The notes beneath the pieces were generated by a model. The model was not told the DNA's origin. It worked only from the letters and a program-made list of their open reading frames with translations, and ran no database searches. From Vibrio gallicus (GTDB lineage: Bacteria; Pseudomonadota; Gammaproteobacteria; Enterobacterales; Vibrionaceae), in contig NZ_AP024871.1 in NCBI RefSeq assembly GCF_024346875.1, positions 2,232,001 to 2,296,000 of the forward strand: a stretch of 64,000 bases of DNA. Reading direction: 5' to 3'. Below are positions 21,047 to 31,473 of this stretch, in pieces. How positions within the stretch are numbered: position 1 is the first letter of the stretch; each line of letters opens with the position of its first letter. The position numbers and the translations under genes were made by a program.

Positions 21047-21091
21047 TAGAAAACTCCATCACTAGATATGACGTTATAAAGTAGCAGTCTT

Positions 21092-22381
21092 TCAAACGAC
21101 GATAAAGTCGTCCAACTGCACTTCTTCTCTCTTTTGCAACCTAGCCCAATCGGCTTGTTGCATCCGAATATCAATCAATAAATTGCCTTCAGTATCATAC
21201 TCTTCTTGGCGAATCGATTTCATGCTGAACAACACACTTCGCAACCTTCCTTGCACAAGAGGTGGGATACACAGCTTATATTCTACCATTTGACCTGCTA
21301 AACGCTCAGTCAATGCTTGGAATAATAGCTCGATACCCTCGCCTTCCATTGCTGACACCCATACCCTAAGAGGCACACCTTCTTCATCGTAGTCGATACG
21401 AGGTGAAGCGCCTTCTAGGTTATCAATCTTGTTCATGACCAGTAGAGTAGGTACTTCATGAGCATCGATCTCTTCAAGTACGATATCTACCGCCTGCACA
21501 TTCTCCCTGAAACGCTCATCACTCGCATCTATAACATGTAACAAGATGTCTGCTTCCTGAGTTTCTTGCAAGGTTGCCTTAAATGCAGCAACAAGATCAT
21601 GGGGAAGGTGTCGAATAAAACCAACCGTATCAGCCAATATTGCTAAACCAACATCATCTAACTCTATCTTACGTAAAGTAGGGTCAAGGGTAGCAAATAA
21701 CTGATCCGCCGCGTAAACACTAGACTCAGTAATGAGATTGAACAGTGTTGATTTGCCAGCATTGGTATAGCCAACTAAAGACAGTGTAGGTATTTCAGCA
21801 CGCTTACGAGCACGACGCCCTTGTTCGCGCTGCTTAGCTACACGGTCTAATCGACGTAGTATCGCTTTAATACGGTCACGCAATAAACGCCTATCGGTTT
21901 CTAGCTGTGTCTCACCAGGACCACGAAGGCCGATGCCCCCTTTTTGGCGCTCAAGGTGAGTCCAACCTCGAATTAATCGAGTAGAAAGATGACGAAGCTG
22001 CGCTAACTCGACCTGAAGTTTACCTTCATGAGTTCTGGCACGCTGAGCAAAAATATCGAGAATAAGACCAGTTCGGTCTAATACTCTACATTTACAAAGC
22101 TGTTCTAGGTTACGTTCTTGGGCAGGAGAAAGGGAGTGATTGAAGATTACGATTTGAGCATCAGTCTGTTGCACAACATCTGCAATTTCCTGAGCCTTCC
22201 CCTCACCAACGTAGTATTTATGGTGAGGTGATTGTCGACTTCCAGTCACGGTTTGCAGGTTGGTTACACCAGCAGAAGAGACTAGCATCTCAAACTCTGC
22301 TAAATCTTCCCATTCCCCTTCTTGCGTAAAGTTTATATGAACAAGTATCGCCTGTTCACCTGATTCATACCGGTCAAACAA
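21092..22381 (-). CDS. hflX: Ribosome-associated GTPase HflX
   Basis: HflX is a GTPase that splits stalled ribosomes, especially after heat shock. The protein has 429 residues. The N-terminal HflX-specific domain (HHKYYVGEGKAQEI) and a coiled coil with arginine-rich helices precede the G domain: G1 GYTNAGKSTLFN, G3 DTVGFIRHLP, G4 NKID. It is part of the conserved hfq-hflX-hflK-hflC operon, 49 bases after hfq. Confidence 0.97.
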   Translation of the reverse strand: MFDRYESGEQAILVHINFTQEGEWEDLAEFEMLVSSAGVTNLQTVTGSRQSPHHKYYVGEGKAQEIADVVQQTDAQIVIFNHSLSPAQERNLEQLCKCRVLDRTGLILDIFAQRARTHEGKLQVELAQLRHLSTRLIRGWTHLERQKGGIGLRGPGETQLETDRRLLRDRIKAILRRLDRVAKQREQGRRARKRAEIPTLSLVGYTNAGKSTLFNLITESSVYAADQLFATLDPTLRKIELDDVGLAILADTVGFIRHLPHDLVAAFKATLQETQEADILLHVIDASDERFRENVQAVDIVLEEIDAHEVPTLLVMNKIDNLEGASPRIDYDEEGVPLRVWVSAMEGEGIELLFQALTERLAGQMVEYKLCIPPLVQGRLRSVLFSMKSIRQEEYDTEGNLLIDIRMQQADWARLQKREEVQLDDFIVV

Positions 22382-22430
22382 GCGATAGACTCCTTACATA
22401 ATACCTTAGGTTTTTAAGTAAATTTTTCAA

Positions 22431-23067
<637 letters not shown>

Positions 23068-24000
23068 TTAATCTGAGTCGATGATATCGGAGATTATCTC
23101 AACTCCTTGTCCAATATTCTCACTATCTAACCAAGTCAAATCCTTCCAACTTCTCAACCAAGTTATCTGACGCTTGGCTAACTGTCTAGTAGCACAAACC
23201 CCTTTAAATATTGCTTCATCAAAGCTGTACTCTCCATCAAGATACTCCCACATCTGGCGATATCCGACACATCGAATAGCGGGAAGATCGGCATGTAGGT
23301 CTGGACGCTTATAAAGCTTCTTCACTTCCTGTTCAAATCCAGCTTCTACCATATTTTCATATCGAAGTTCTATCCGGCGGTGCAGCTCGGAACGCTCTTT
23401 AGGTGCAATAGCGAATTGCTTTACGCGGTAAGGAATTGGCTCACCTTTTTGCTTGGTAAGCTCGGTCAACGATTTACCCGAGATTCGATACACCTCAAGT
23501 GCACGCGATAGTCGCTGAGGATCATTTGGATGAATTCTTTGTGCTGATACTGGGTCTACCTGCTTTAGCTCATCATGCAAAGCCTGCCAGCCTTTATCTA
23601 CAGCTTCTTTTTCTATCTGCTGTCTAATCATTGGGTCTGCTGCTGGAAGAGGAGATAAGCCTTCCAATAGCGCCTTATAATAAAGCATGGTTCCACCAAC
23701 CAGCATCGGTATCTTACCTTGAGCGGTTATCTCTTCCATTTGAGCTAATGCATCTCTACGAAAATCAGCTGCTGAGTACGATTCGCTTGGGTCCAATATA
23801 TCGATCAATCGGTGTGGGGCTGCAATCTGCTCTGCCGCCGAAGGCTTGGCGGTACCTATATCCATCCCTTTATATATAAGGGCTGAATCTACACTGATTA
23901 ATTCAATAGGAAAGCGTTGGCGAAGACGAATCGCGAGCTCTGTTTTTCCTGAAGCGGTTGGCCCCATTAAGAAGATAGCCAGTGGCCATTTATCATTCAT
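23068..24000 (-). CDS. miaA: tRNA dimethylallyltransferase
   Basis: MiaA adds the dimethylallyl group to N6 of A37 in tRNAs reading UNN codons. The protein has 310 residues. Walker A is [10 protein letters not shown] (about 13-22). Other motifs are the [21 protein letters not shown] segment (here [18 protein letters not shown]), [30 protein letters not shown], and a C-terminal [12 protein letters not shown]. Its first 8 bases overlap the end of mutL, so translation is probably coupled. Confidence 0.97.
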   Translation of the reverse strand: MNDKWPLAIFLMGPTASGKTELAIRLRQRFPIELISVDSALIYKGMDIGTAKPSAAEQIAAPHRLIDILDPSESYSAADFRRDALAQMEEITAQGKIPMLVGGTMLYYKALLEGLSPLPAADPMIRQQIEKEAVDKGWQALHDELKQVDPVSAQRIHPNDPQRLSRALEVYRISGKSLTELTKQKGEPIPYRVKQFAIAPKERSELHRRIELRYENMVEAGFEQEVKKLYKRPDLHADLPAIRCVGYRQMWEYLDGEYSFDEAIFKGVCATRQLAKRQITWLRSWKDLTWLDSENIGQGVEIISDIIDSD

Positions 24001-25909
24001 GTGTAAATGCTTTTATTTGGGTGGAAAAATCCACGGTTTGAATAAGTGTATTATCGCTCAAATCGAGGCTTTGTGCAGAAGCACCTTCAAGTTCAGACAT
24101 CAATTGTACCGCCTCAGAGAGGGTATAAGATTTTTCGCTATCAGCAATCTGTTCGGCAATCCAACCTGATAGCTGATTCGAGTTTAGAGAAGACTCGTTT
24201 GCCAGTCGTAACAGCAATGCCGAGAACAGCGCTTGCAGGTTTTGATTGCGAAGAGGTTGAGGCACCGCCATCACCATAACTCGGGAATTAGACTTGAACA
24301 TCAACTGAATGGCAAAGCGCTGTAGTACAGCCGCATTTTGCTTTAAATAGCAAATCTCAGATTCATCAACCTTTAATGCCAATGGAATCAACAAGGGCTG
24401 AGAAATAAGCTCTCGATCTGCAACACTAAGCTGTCGTTGCAGTTTTAGAACTTGAGCACGAGCCAAGTTGAGCAATGCAGGCCCTACATCCGTTTGTAAC
24501 AGTAAATATCGGTCACTTACAATAGATAGGGCCTTCCCAAGCTTGTGCGCTTTAAGGGCAGTTTGCGGATTATCTACCGTTAGTAGCTCTTGATACAACC
24601 TTGTATCTTGTGCCGTAATCGCTTTATTTGGCTCACTCTTAGGCTGAGAACGTACAGGCTTTGAATACGAGGAGGCAGGCTCATCAGAGACCCCCTTAGA
24701 GGAATAGCCTGCCGCATTGGGATATGCCGAAGCATGGCGAATCGCACTCGCCTCTCGTTGTTGTCTATCGGGCGGTGAGTAACCTATGTTGGGTTCTGCT
24801 GGTACTGATTTTACTAGTGCATCGTCAGTTGCCGTGCGGCGGTCTACTGCAGAAGGTGGCGTTACCGCAAATGCACTATCACGACGAGAATCAGTCGCTA
24901 TCGTCTGATCTATTTGTCGCAATGCATCTATCAGGGTTTGATGAATAAAGTCATGTACCAGCCTAGCCTGATGGAATCTAACCTCATGCTTTGCAGGATG
25001 CACATTCACATCAACTTGGTGGGGATCTATCTCAATAAACAATACATACGCAGCATATTGCTCAGGACGCAACGACAGCTGATAACACTGCCTAATAGCA
25101 TGATTGATCAGCTTATCTTTCATCATACGGCCGTTTACATAACAGTATTGCAGGTCACTCTGCATGCGAGCTCCCTGCGGACTGGTAATCCAACCACTGA
25201 GTTTTAATCCTTGATGTTCCAGTTCGACTCGCAACATATGGCGAGCAAAAGCTGTGCCGCAAACAGATTGCACACGCTTTTCCCATTGCGCTTCCGATTT
25301 TGCTGCTCGGTACTGCTTTATCATCTTACCGTTATGGCGAAGATTGATAGTAATATCAAATCGGCTCAGAGCAATACGCTTAAGTAACTCTTCAATATGA
25401 GCAAACTCGGTTTTCTCTGTGCGTAAGAACTTACGCCGAGCTGGGGTATTAAAAAATAGGTCAAGCACCTCTACTGTCGACCCCACAGGATGAGCGGTAG
25501 GCTGCAGCTTAACTTGCATCTCCCGGCCCTCAGAGTAGGCAGACCATGCTTGCTCTTGGGTTGGTGTTCTTGAGGTAAGTGTTAACCTAGAAACCGAGCT
25601 AATACTCGCCAAGGCTTCACCTCGAAACCCAAGACTCAGTATCGCTTCAAGATCATCCAGACTCTTTATTTTTGAGGTTGCATGACGACTTAATGCTAAT
25701 TCCAGCTCCTGCTTGGCAATGCCTTTACCATTGTCACGCACGCGAATAAGCTTGCTGCCCCCTTTTTCGATATCAATATCAATTCGGGTAGCACCAGCAT
25801 CAATACTGTTTTCAACCAACTCCTTAACTACCGAAGCTGGTCGTTCAACAACCTCACCTGCTGCTATTTGGTTGGCTAGGCGAGCAGGTAATATGCTTAT
25901 TTCTGTCAT
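23993..25909 (-). CDS. mutL: DNA mismatch repair protein MutL
   Basis: MutL links MutS mismatch recognition to MutH and UvrD. The protein has 638 residues. The N-terminal GHKL ATPase has [13 protein letters not shown] (about 31-43), RVRDNGKGI and [11 protein letters not shown], then [11 protein letters not shown] and [14 protein letters not shown] low-complexity linker (about 340-440) leads to the C-terminal dimerisation domain. No DQHA-type endonuclease motif is visible, which fits a MutH-dependent, Dam-methylating organism. It overlaps amiB by 4 bases and miaA by 8. Confidence 0.97.
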   Translation of the reverse strand: MTEISILPARLANQIAAGEVVERPASVVKELVENSIDAGATRIDIDIEKGGSKLIRVRDNGKGIAKQELELALSRHATSKIKSLDDLEAILSLGFRGEALASISSVSRLTLTSRTPTQEQAWSAYSEGREMQVKLQPTAHPVGSTVEVLDLFFNTPARRKFLRTEKTEFAHIEELLKRIALSRFDITINLRHNGKMIKQYRAAKSEAQWEKRVQSVCGTAFARHMLRVELEHQGLKLSGWITSPQGARMQSDLQYCYVNGRMMKDKLINHAIRQCYQLSLRPEQYAAYVLFIEIDPHQVDVNVHPAKHEVRFHQARLVHDFIHQTLIDALRQIDQTIATDSRRDSAFAVTPPSAVDRRTATDDALVKSVPAEPNIGYSPPDRQQREASAIRHASAYPNAAGYSSKGVSDEPASSYSKPVRSQPKSEPNKAITAQDTRLYQELLTVDNPQTALKAHKLGKALSIVSDRYLLLQTDVGPALLNLARAQVLKLQRQLSVADRELISQPLLIPLALKVDESEICYLKQNAAVLQRFAIQLMFKSNSRVMVMAVPQPLRNQNLQALFSALLLRLANESSLNSNQLSGWIAEQIADSEKSYTLSEAVQLMSELEGASAQSLDLSDNTLIQTVDFSTQIKAFTHE

Positions 25910-27579
25910 TTATTTGGGATTATCAAGGTTTGTCCAATCGCCAATGCATCCGAACGCAGGTTATTTGCTTTGCGGATACTGCTAACACTCACATTGTACT
26001 TAGATGCAATCTTTCCTAAAAATTCACCACGAGCCACCTTGTGCCGGCGCAGTGGGGCATCTTTTACCGCTACCGTAATTTTGAGTTTCTGACCGACTTT
26101 TAGCGTGTCTGATTTTAGGTTGTTCTCTCGTCTAATCGATGAGACTGATACCTTATAGTGACTGGCGATCTTCCCAAGAAACTCACCAGAGCGAACCACA
26201 TGCGTAAGCAACTGCGTCTCTACCGTGTTCAGGGTTGAGGTCGAGCGAGATGGGATATCTAATTGCTGCCCAACTCGAACATGGTCAGATTTTAAGTTAT
26301 TGGCTTTTTTCAATGAACTCAACGAAGTACCATGATTTACCGCAATTCTAGACAGTGAATCCCCCCGTTTAACGATATAACTACCCGAACCTTGAGCTGA
26401 TGTGTCAAAGCGGGTACTTTCTGGTGGATTGGCTTTTAAGTATTTAGTTACCGCCTTAGTTAGGGCACTGGCCAACTTATCTTGATACGAGCGCTGAGTG
26501 AGTAGCCTTTCCTCTACTGGATTAGAGATAAACCCAGTTTCTACCAATACTGATGGTATCTGTGGTTGACGCAACACCGCCAGACTTGCCTCTGCCGGCT
26601 TGCTTTTATGTAAGCGTGCCACTTTTTTAAGCTCTGACAGAATATCAATCGCTAACTTTTCACCTTCACGCTTCGAGTTAGTAAACTGAAGGTCGAGCAG
26701 GGTTTTATTGACTACCCTATCACTACGAGTGACTGTGGTTGTGCCACCTAAACGTTGTGATTGACGCTCGTGGTTTTCAACCCAACGTGCAATCTCAGTA
26801 TTGGTTCTACGCTCATTTAAGAAGAACACTGACGCACCACGAGGTTGTGGCGAAGTAAAGGCATCCGCGTGTATCGAGATAAAGAGGTGTGCTTTATGCT
26901 TATCGGCAATCGCGATACGTTGGTCTAACGGTACATAATAGTTCCCTGTTCGAGTCAACTTGGTTTGAATACCCGGTACAGCCCCAAGACGCGCGGCTAA
27001 TTTGGTAGCGATGCTTAAGGTAACGTTCTTCTCATATTTGGTAGAGGGGCCAATTGAACCTGGGTCTTTTCCGCCGTGACCTGGGTCGATAACAATCAAT
27101 ACATCTCTCTTGGCTTTAGAGTTTGTCTTTGATGTTACTGCCGGTTTAACAGCCGCTGTACTCTTAGACGACTTTGTAGAGGTTGCCGCAGGTAGATCAA
27201 TAACCAGCCTATGCTGTGAACCATTCCCAGGGTCTAACTTAAACAGCTTAGGTGTCACCGCATTTTTCAATTCGAACACTAACCTAAATGATGATTTATT
27301 TGGCGCGCTGCTCTTTCGTATTTTGGTCAGTGTCGGGCTCTTAGTCACAAGCTTCGGTAACTTTGCTTTATTACGAGTATTCTTAAGATCAACGACTAAG
27401 CGAGGAGGATCTTGCAGGGTAAAGTAGCTAAAATCAGCTGAAGCAGATAGATCAATGACAGTACGGGTCTCAGTGTTGGAAGTAGAGACACGAATATTCT
27501 TGATTTCGTTTGCATGTACCGATGAGAAGAGCGTGGAAAATAAAAATACCACCAGTCCCCAGCAAAATTGATTCTTCAA
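25906..27579 (-). CDS. amiB: N-acetylmuramoyl-L-alanine amidase AmiB with three LysM repeats
   Basis: A periplasmic zinc amidase that cleaves septal peptidoglycan during cell separation, activated by EnvC. The protein has 557 residues: a signal peptide (about 1-23), an AMIN domain (about 28-125, [19 protein letters not shown]), a Ser/Lys-rich linker, and an Amidase_3 domain with zinc and catalytic motifs [21 protein letters not shown] and [10 protein letters not shown]. Three LysM repeats follow at about 401-445, 462-506 and 512-556. E. coli AmiB lacks LysM; the extra repeats are familiar from Vibrio amidases. It overlaps tsaE and mutL by 4 bases each. Confidence 0.95.
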   Translation of the reverse strand: MKNQFCWGLVVFLFSTLFSSVHANEIKNIRVSTSNTETRTVIDLSASADFSYFTLQDPPRLVVDLKNTRNKAKLPKLVTKSPTLTKIRKSSAPNKSSFRLVFELKNAVTPKLFKLDPGNGSQHRLVIDLPAATSTKSSKSTAAVKPAVTSKTNSKAKRDVLIVIDPGHGGKDPGSIGPSTKYEKNVTLSIATKLAARLGAVPGIQTKLTRTGNYYVPLDQRIAIADKHKAHLFISIHADAFTSPQPRGASVFFLNERRTNTEIARWVENHERQSQRLGGTTTVTRSDRVVNKTLLDLQFTNSKREGEKLAIDILSELKKVARLHKSKPAEASLAVLRQPQIPSVLVETGFISNPVEERLLTQRSYQDKLASALTKAVTKYLKANPPESTRFDTSAQGSGSYIVKRGDSLSRIAVNHGTSLSSLKKANNLKSDHVRVGQQLDIPSRSTSTLNTVETQLLTHVVRSGEFLGKIASHYKVSVSSIRRENNLKSDTLKVGQKLKITVAVKDAPLRRHKVARGEFLGKIASKYNVSVSSIRKANNLRSDALAIGQTLIIPNK

Positions 27580-28040
27580 CTTAACTCCAAGTTCTCTAAT
27601 AATCTTTGGCCTACGCCACTGTTTGCTTTTAGTGATGCTACTCGTCCGTCACCTTGATAGCGAATATCGATATCGATATCTGGACTTGGCAAAATACCCT
27701 GCCCTCTTTCCGGCCACTCGACAAGGCAGATTGCATCGCTAGTAAAATAATCACGAATTCCCATAAACTCTAGCTCTTCAGGATCAGCAAGGCGATACAA
27801 ATCAAAATGATATACCTGCCATGGTTCTAGGTTATACGGTTCAACTAAGGTATAAGTCGGACTTTTCACATTTCCGTTATGGCCAAGTGACTGTATAAAA
27901 CCACGACTAAATGTTGTTTTACCCGCACCGAGATCACCATGTAGATAAATTGTGGTCTGTTCAGTGCACAGCCCCGACAATTTAGTGCCTAGCTTTATAG
28001 TGTCTTGTTCGTCTTTAAGTTCGAAGATTTTATGGCTCAT
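27576..28040 (-). CDS. tsaE: tRNA t6A biosynthesis ATPase TsaE
   Basis: TsaE works with TsaB, TsaC and TsaD in making threonylcarbamoyl-A37 of ANN-reading tRNAs. The protein has 154 residues. Walker A is [13 protein letters not shown] (about 35-47). [10 protein letters not shown] and YHFDLYRL are the family motifs, and LVEWPERG follows. It is first in the tsaE-amiB-mutL-miaA-hfq-hflXKC run and divergent from queG. E. coli has nnr (yjeF) between queG and tsaE; it is absent here. Confidence 0.96.
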   Translation of the reverse strand: MSHKIFELKDEQDTIKLGTKLSGLCTEQTTIYLHGDLGAGKTTFSRGFIQSLGHNGNVKSPTYTLVEPYNLEPWQVYHFDLYRLADPEELEFMGIRDYFTSDAICLVEWPERGQGILPSPDIDIDIRYQGDGRVASLKANSGVGQRLLENLELS

Positions 28041-28216
28041 GATTTAAGAAAGCCTATGCTTAGCTATTAATATAATTTAACCATTATCTCAATTAGAAGA
28101 CTTTTGTCGAGTAACCTACGATTTTTGGGTAGACTTCGCCTTCTAATTTCTTAGCCAAGCCTTGGTAAGCTTTACTAAGAATGAATACAAGTTAGTTGTT
28201 ATTATTGAGTGTTACT

Positions 28217-29347
28217 ATGGATTTGTGTCAATTAGCCGAAAAAATTAAGCTCTGGGGCCAAGAAATTGGCTTTCAGCAGGTAGGTATTACCGATACAGAC
28301 CTATCAGATCACGATCAAGGCCTTAAAAACTGGTTAGAAAAAGGCTATCACGGTGATATGAGTTGGATGGAAAGAAATCACGATAAACGGATTCATCCTG
28401 AGGAACTTCATCCCGGTGCGATACGAGTTATCAGTGTTCGTTTAGATTACTTACCACCACAAGCTGGCTTTGCTAGTAATTTACAAGATACTGCTTCCGC
28501 CTACATCAGTCGCTACGCATTAGGGCGCGACTACCATAAGTTAATGCGTAATAAACTCAAACAGCTTGGACAGCATATCGAGGCCGAGCTCAATTCCAAT
28601 CCAGAGTACCAAGCCCTCAATTACCGACCTTTCGTCGATTCCGCTCCAGTATTAGAAAGACCACTGGCAGAAAAAGCAGGCCTAGGATGGCGCGGAAAGC
28701 ATTCGCTGCTTCTCAACAAAGATGCAGGATCTTGGTTTTTTCTTGGGGAACTATTAATTGCGTTACCTCTACCAATAGACTCACCCTCCGATGACAACTG
28801 CGGAAAATGCACAGCATGTCTCACCAGTTGCCCTACCGGAGCGATTGTAGAAGAAGGGGTTGTGGACGCAAGGCGCTGTATTTCTTACCTCACGATTGAA
28901 TATGATGGTGTCATCGATGAACAACTCAGTAGCGCTATGGGTAATCGAATTTATGGTTGTGATGATTGCCAATTAGTCTGCCCTCATAATCGAATGGCAA
29001 GTCTTACCAAAATGGGAGACTTTCATCGAAGAGACACGTTATCAGATAGTAATTTCCTAACTCTATTGTCATGGAGTGAGCAACAGTTCTTAAAAAACTT
29101 TGAGGGATCAGCTATTCGAAGGATTGGGTATTTGCAATGGCTTAGGAATCTAACTATTGGCATTGGTAACGGCCCATACTCGTTTGAAGCTATCGAGGCT
29201 TTAGAAAGCCGCTTAGGGCTGGGCGAAGTGTTAGATGTACATATTCAGCAAGCATTACAAAAACTACATATTCAGAGACCTTCCCGGTCAACTAAAAAAG
29301 AACGCCTAATTCGAATAATCCAGAAAGGTCTGCCTAGAGACGCCTAG
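28217..29347 (+). CDS. queG: Epoxyqueuosine reductase
   Basis: QueG is a cobalamin and [4Fe-4S] enzyme that reduces epoxyqueuosine to queuosine, the last step of tRNA wobble modification at G34. I choose the ATG at 28217 (376 aa, MDLCQLAEKIK). An in-frame TTG seven codons upstream is possible but lacks support. Ferredoxin-like cluster motifs are CGKCTACLTSCPTGAI and CDDCQLVCPHN, and SAPVLERPLAEKAGLGWRGK is characteristic. It is divergent from tsaE. Downstream is a weak hairpin (AGCTA near 29349, TAGCT near 29360) and then the DnaA-box region. Confidence 0.96.
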   Translation: MDLCQLAEKIKLWGQEIGFQQVGITDTDLSDHDQGLKNWLEKGYHGDMSWMERNHDKRIHPEELHPGAIRVISVRLDYLPPQAGFASNLQDTASAYISRYALGRDYHKLMRNKLKQLGQHIEAELNSNPEYQALNYRPFVDSAPVLERPLAEKAGLGWRGKHSLLLNKDAGSWFFLGELLIALPLPIDSPSDDNCGKCTACLTSCPTGAIVEEGVVDARRCISYLTIEYDGVIDEQLSSAMGNRIYGCDDCQLVCPHNRMASLTKMGDFHRRDTLSDSNFLTLLSWSEQQFLKNFEGSAIRRIGYLQWLRNLTIGIGNGPYSFEAIEALESRLGLGEVLDVHIQQALQKLHIQRPSRSTKKERLIRIIQKGLPRDA

Positions 29348-29824
29348 AGCTAGTGATATTAGCTAGATTTTACGGCCTTGAAGCCACGGTATAGAGGTTA
29401 TTGGTGGTTATGCAGGAGATAATTATGCGTGAGGGGCGAATTATGTGGAAAAAAATTTCATACCGCTGCTTATATCTAAAGGTAATAAAGTTAAACACAA
29501 CCTCTAGTTATGATAAAGATCAAAAAATGTGTAGATTATGATCCCACTCAGCACAGGGTAAGATCATGAATTTTCCGTCTAAGCCTAGGTATTTCAAAGC
29601 CTTAAACAATTCACTACATAAATAAATACTATTACTTTCAAATAGGATCTTGACAACAGATCGTTGCATTTATGATTAAAAATATTTTATCAACCAAGTT
29701 ATCCACAGATGGCCAATTGTGGATAACACTGTGCATAATTTATTATTAACAGTAAATTAGGTAATAACTAGAATAATTTAATAGGGAATATAAGAGTAAA
29801 GGTTTGAGCTTGAGATAGGATATT
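29348..29824. other. AT-rich gene-free interval with DnaA boxes and GATC cluster; datA-like candidate
   Basis: This 477-bp stretch between queG and the tRNA array holds no reading frame. It carries three perfect DnaA boxes within 40 bases (29699-29738), one further consensus box (TTTTCCACA, minus strand, 29444-29452), one near-match (TTAAACACA, 29491-29499), five GATC sites between 29518 and 29662, and an IHF-like TATCAA element after an A/T tract (about 29675-29702). In E. coli the DnaA-titration locus datA lies in the neighbourhood of the glycine tRNA genes at 94.7 min, near queG, so position and content both suggest a datA equivalent. Activity is inferred, not shown. Confidence 0.6.
29699..29738. 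promoter_or_regulatory. Cluster of three perfect DnaA boxes
   Basis: TTATCCACA at 29699-29707 (plus), TTATCCACA at 29718-29726 (minus) and TTATGCACA at 29730-29738 (minus) all fit TTWTNCACA. The first two form a perfect 10-bp inverted repeat with flanking bases (GTTATCCACA and TGTGGATAAC) around a 10-base centre. As RNA the same repeat could fold and might also help end the tRNA transcript, although no U-run follows directly. Confidence 0.8.
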
Positions 29825-29900
29825 TGGAGCGACACACGAGGTTCGAACTCGTGACCTCAACCTTGGCAAGGTTGCGCTCTACCAACTGAGCTAGTGTCGC
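29825..29900 (-). tRNA. tRNA-Gly (GCC), copy 4 in transcription order
   Basis: A 76-base cloverleaf on the minus strand, acceptor GCGACAC pairing with GTGTCGC, discriminator T and encoded CCA. The anticodon stem CAACC/GGTTG encloses TTGCCAA (anticodon GCC), and the T-arm has GTTCGAA. It is the last gene of the array. Confidence 0.97.
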
Positions 29901-29949
29901 ATTCCGCAGATAACTCGATAATAGTAAAACTATCCAATCATCTTAAAAT

Positions 29950-30026
<77 letters not shown>

Positions 30027-30084
30027 TCCGTATTGTCTCATCGTTAGGCACAATGATAAACCTGCTCTCTAATTAAAGAGAATT

Positions 30085-30160
30085 TGGAGCGACACACGAG
30101 GTTCGAACTCGTGACCTCAACCTTGGCAAGGTTGCGCTCTACCAACTGAGCTAGTGTCGC
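30085..30160 (-). tRNA. tRNA-Gly (GCC), copy 3 in transcription order
   Basis: Identical in sequence to the copy at 29825-29900. Anticodon GCC, CCA encoded. Confidence 0.97.
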
Positions 30161-30209
30161 ATTCCGCAGATAACTCGATAGTAGTAAAACCATCCAATCA
30201 TCTTAAAAT

Positions 30210-30286
<77 letters not shown>

Positions 30287-30344
30287 TCCGTATTGTCTCA
30301 TCGTTAGGTACAATGATAAACCTGCTCTCTAATTAAAGAGAATT

Positions 30345-30420
30345 TGGAGCGACACACGAGGTTCGAACTCGTGACCTCAACCTTGGCAAGGTTGCGCTCT
30401 ACCAACTGAGCTAGTGTCGC
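30345..30420 (-). tRNA. tRNA-Gly (GCC), copy 2 in transcription order
   Basis: Identical to the other Gly copies. Anticodon GCC, CCA encoded. Confidence 0.97.
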
Positions 30421-30469
30421 ATTCCGCAGATAACTCGATAGTAGTAAAACCATCCAATCATCTTAAAAT

Positions 30470-30546
<77 letters not shown>

Positions 30547-30603
30547 TCCGTATTGTCTCATCGTTAGGTACAATGATAAACCTGCTCTCAAACGAAGATA
30601 ATT

Positions 30604-30679
30604 TGGAGCGACACACGAGGTTCGAACTCGTGACCTCAACCTTGGCAAGGTTGCGCTCTACCAACTGAGCTAGTGTCGC
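30604..30679 (-). tRNA. tRNA-Gly (GCC), copy 1, nearest the promoter
   Basis: Same 76-base gene, first in the transcript. The spacer that follows it differs from the others at its promoter-distal end, marking the edge of the tandem repeat. Confidence 0.97.
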
Positions 30680-30712
30680 ATCAACAACGTCTTTCGCTGT
30701 TCGAGGTTGCGC

Positions 30713-30740
30713 ATTATATGCTGATTGACCTGTGATGCAA
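30713..30740 (-). promoter_or_regulatory. Sigma-70 promoter of the tRNA array with GC-rich discriminator
   Basis: On the minus strand the -35 is TTGCAT (30735-30740), the spacer is 16 bases, and the -10 is a perfect TATAAT (30713-30718), followed directly by GCGC. A GC-rich discriminator is the usual mark of stringently controlled stable-RNA promoters. Confidence 0.85.
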
Positions 30741-30790
30741 CCCCTAAATCTAAAAAAAATTCAAATTTATACTAAGCGTTCAAAAAACAA

Positions 30791-31336
30791 TCAAATCTTC
30801 ATTATTGTTTGACGATAATACTTAAGCTCAGCAATAGACTCACGAATATCATCAAGAGCTAAATGTACGCCCTTTTTAGAAAAGCCATCCAACACCTCAG
30901 GCTTCCAGCGACGGGTTAACTCTTTCAAGGTACTTACGTCAACATAACGATAATGGAAATACTGCTCAAGCTCAGGCATATGCTTGTATAGGAATCGACG
31001 ATCTTGTCCAATACTATTCCCACAGATAGGTGATACACCTGCAGGCACATATTGCTTCAAGAAATCAATCGTCATCTTAACAGCTTGTTGCTCATTGATT
31101 TTACTCTCTTGTACCCTTTTAACCAGCCCGCTATTGGTATGGGTTGTGGTACACCACTCATCCATCTTATCCAATTCAACCTGAGGTTGATTAATCGCAA
31201 TGACTGGGCCTTCCGCCAGAATATTCAATTCGCTATCGGTAACAATGGATGCAATCTCAATGATCTGGTGAGTCTCAGGATCTAGCCCTGTCATTTCAAG
31301 GTCAACCCAAATTAGGTTGGTTTCATTTAGTGCCAT
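30791..31336 (-). CDS. orn: Oligoribonuclease
   Basis: Orn degrades RNA dinucleotides (nanoRNA, pGpG from c-di-GMP) and is essential in many gammaproteobacteria. The protein has 181 residues. DEDDh exonuclease motifs are [12 protein letters not shown] (ExoI), [11 protein letters not shown] (ExoII) and [11 protein letters not shown] (ExoIII, histidine and aspartate). It is divergent from rsgA, with the tRNA promoter just downstream of its stop codon, as in the conserved queG-tRNA-orn-rsgA order. Confidence 0.97.
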   Translation of the reverse strand: MALNETNLIWVDLEMTGLDPETHQIIEIASIVTDSELNILAEGPVIAINQPQVELDKMDEWCTTTHTNSGLVKRVQESKINEQQAVKMTIDFLKQYVPAGVSPICGNSIGQDRRFLYKHMPELEQYFHYRYVDVSTLKELTRRWKPEVLDGFSKKGVHLALDDIRESIAELKYYRQTIMKI

Positions 31337-31473
31337 GGAAGAAATTGCCTATGATTGATGTAGTGAGGTCCATTCAATCTCGTTTGATTGAATAACTTAT
31401 ATTAGGGTCTGTATATATTAGGGTATATGATACTCTGCAATATTAAAAAGCCAATTAAGTCGGAAATTAATTA

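Noticed and set aside
29348..29824. Possible chromosomal origin of replication (DnaA boxes, GATC sites, AT-rich)
   Set aside because: Vibrio oriC1 lies beside mnmG (gidA) and mioC, which are absent here, and there is no obvious 13-mer unwinding repeat array. A datA-like or regulatory cluster fits the neighbourhood better.
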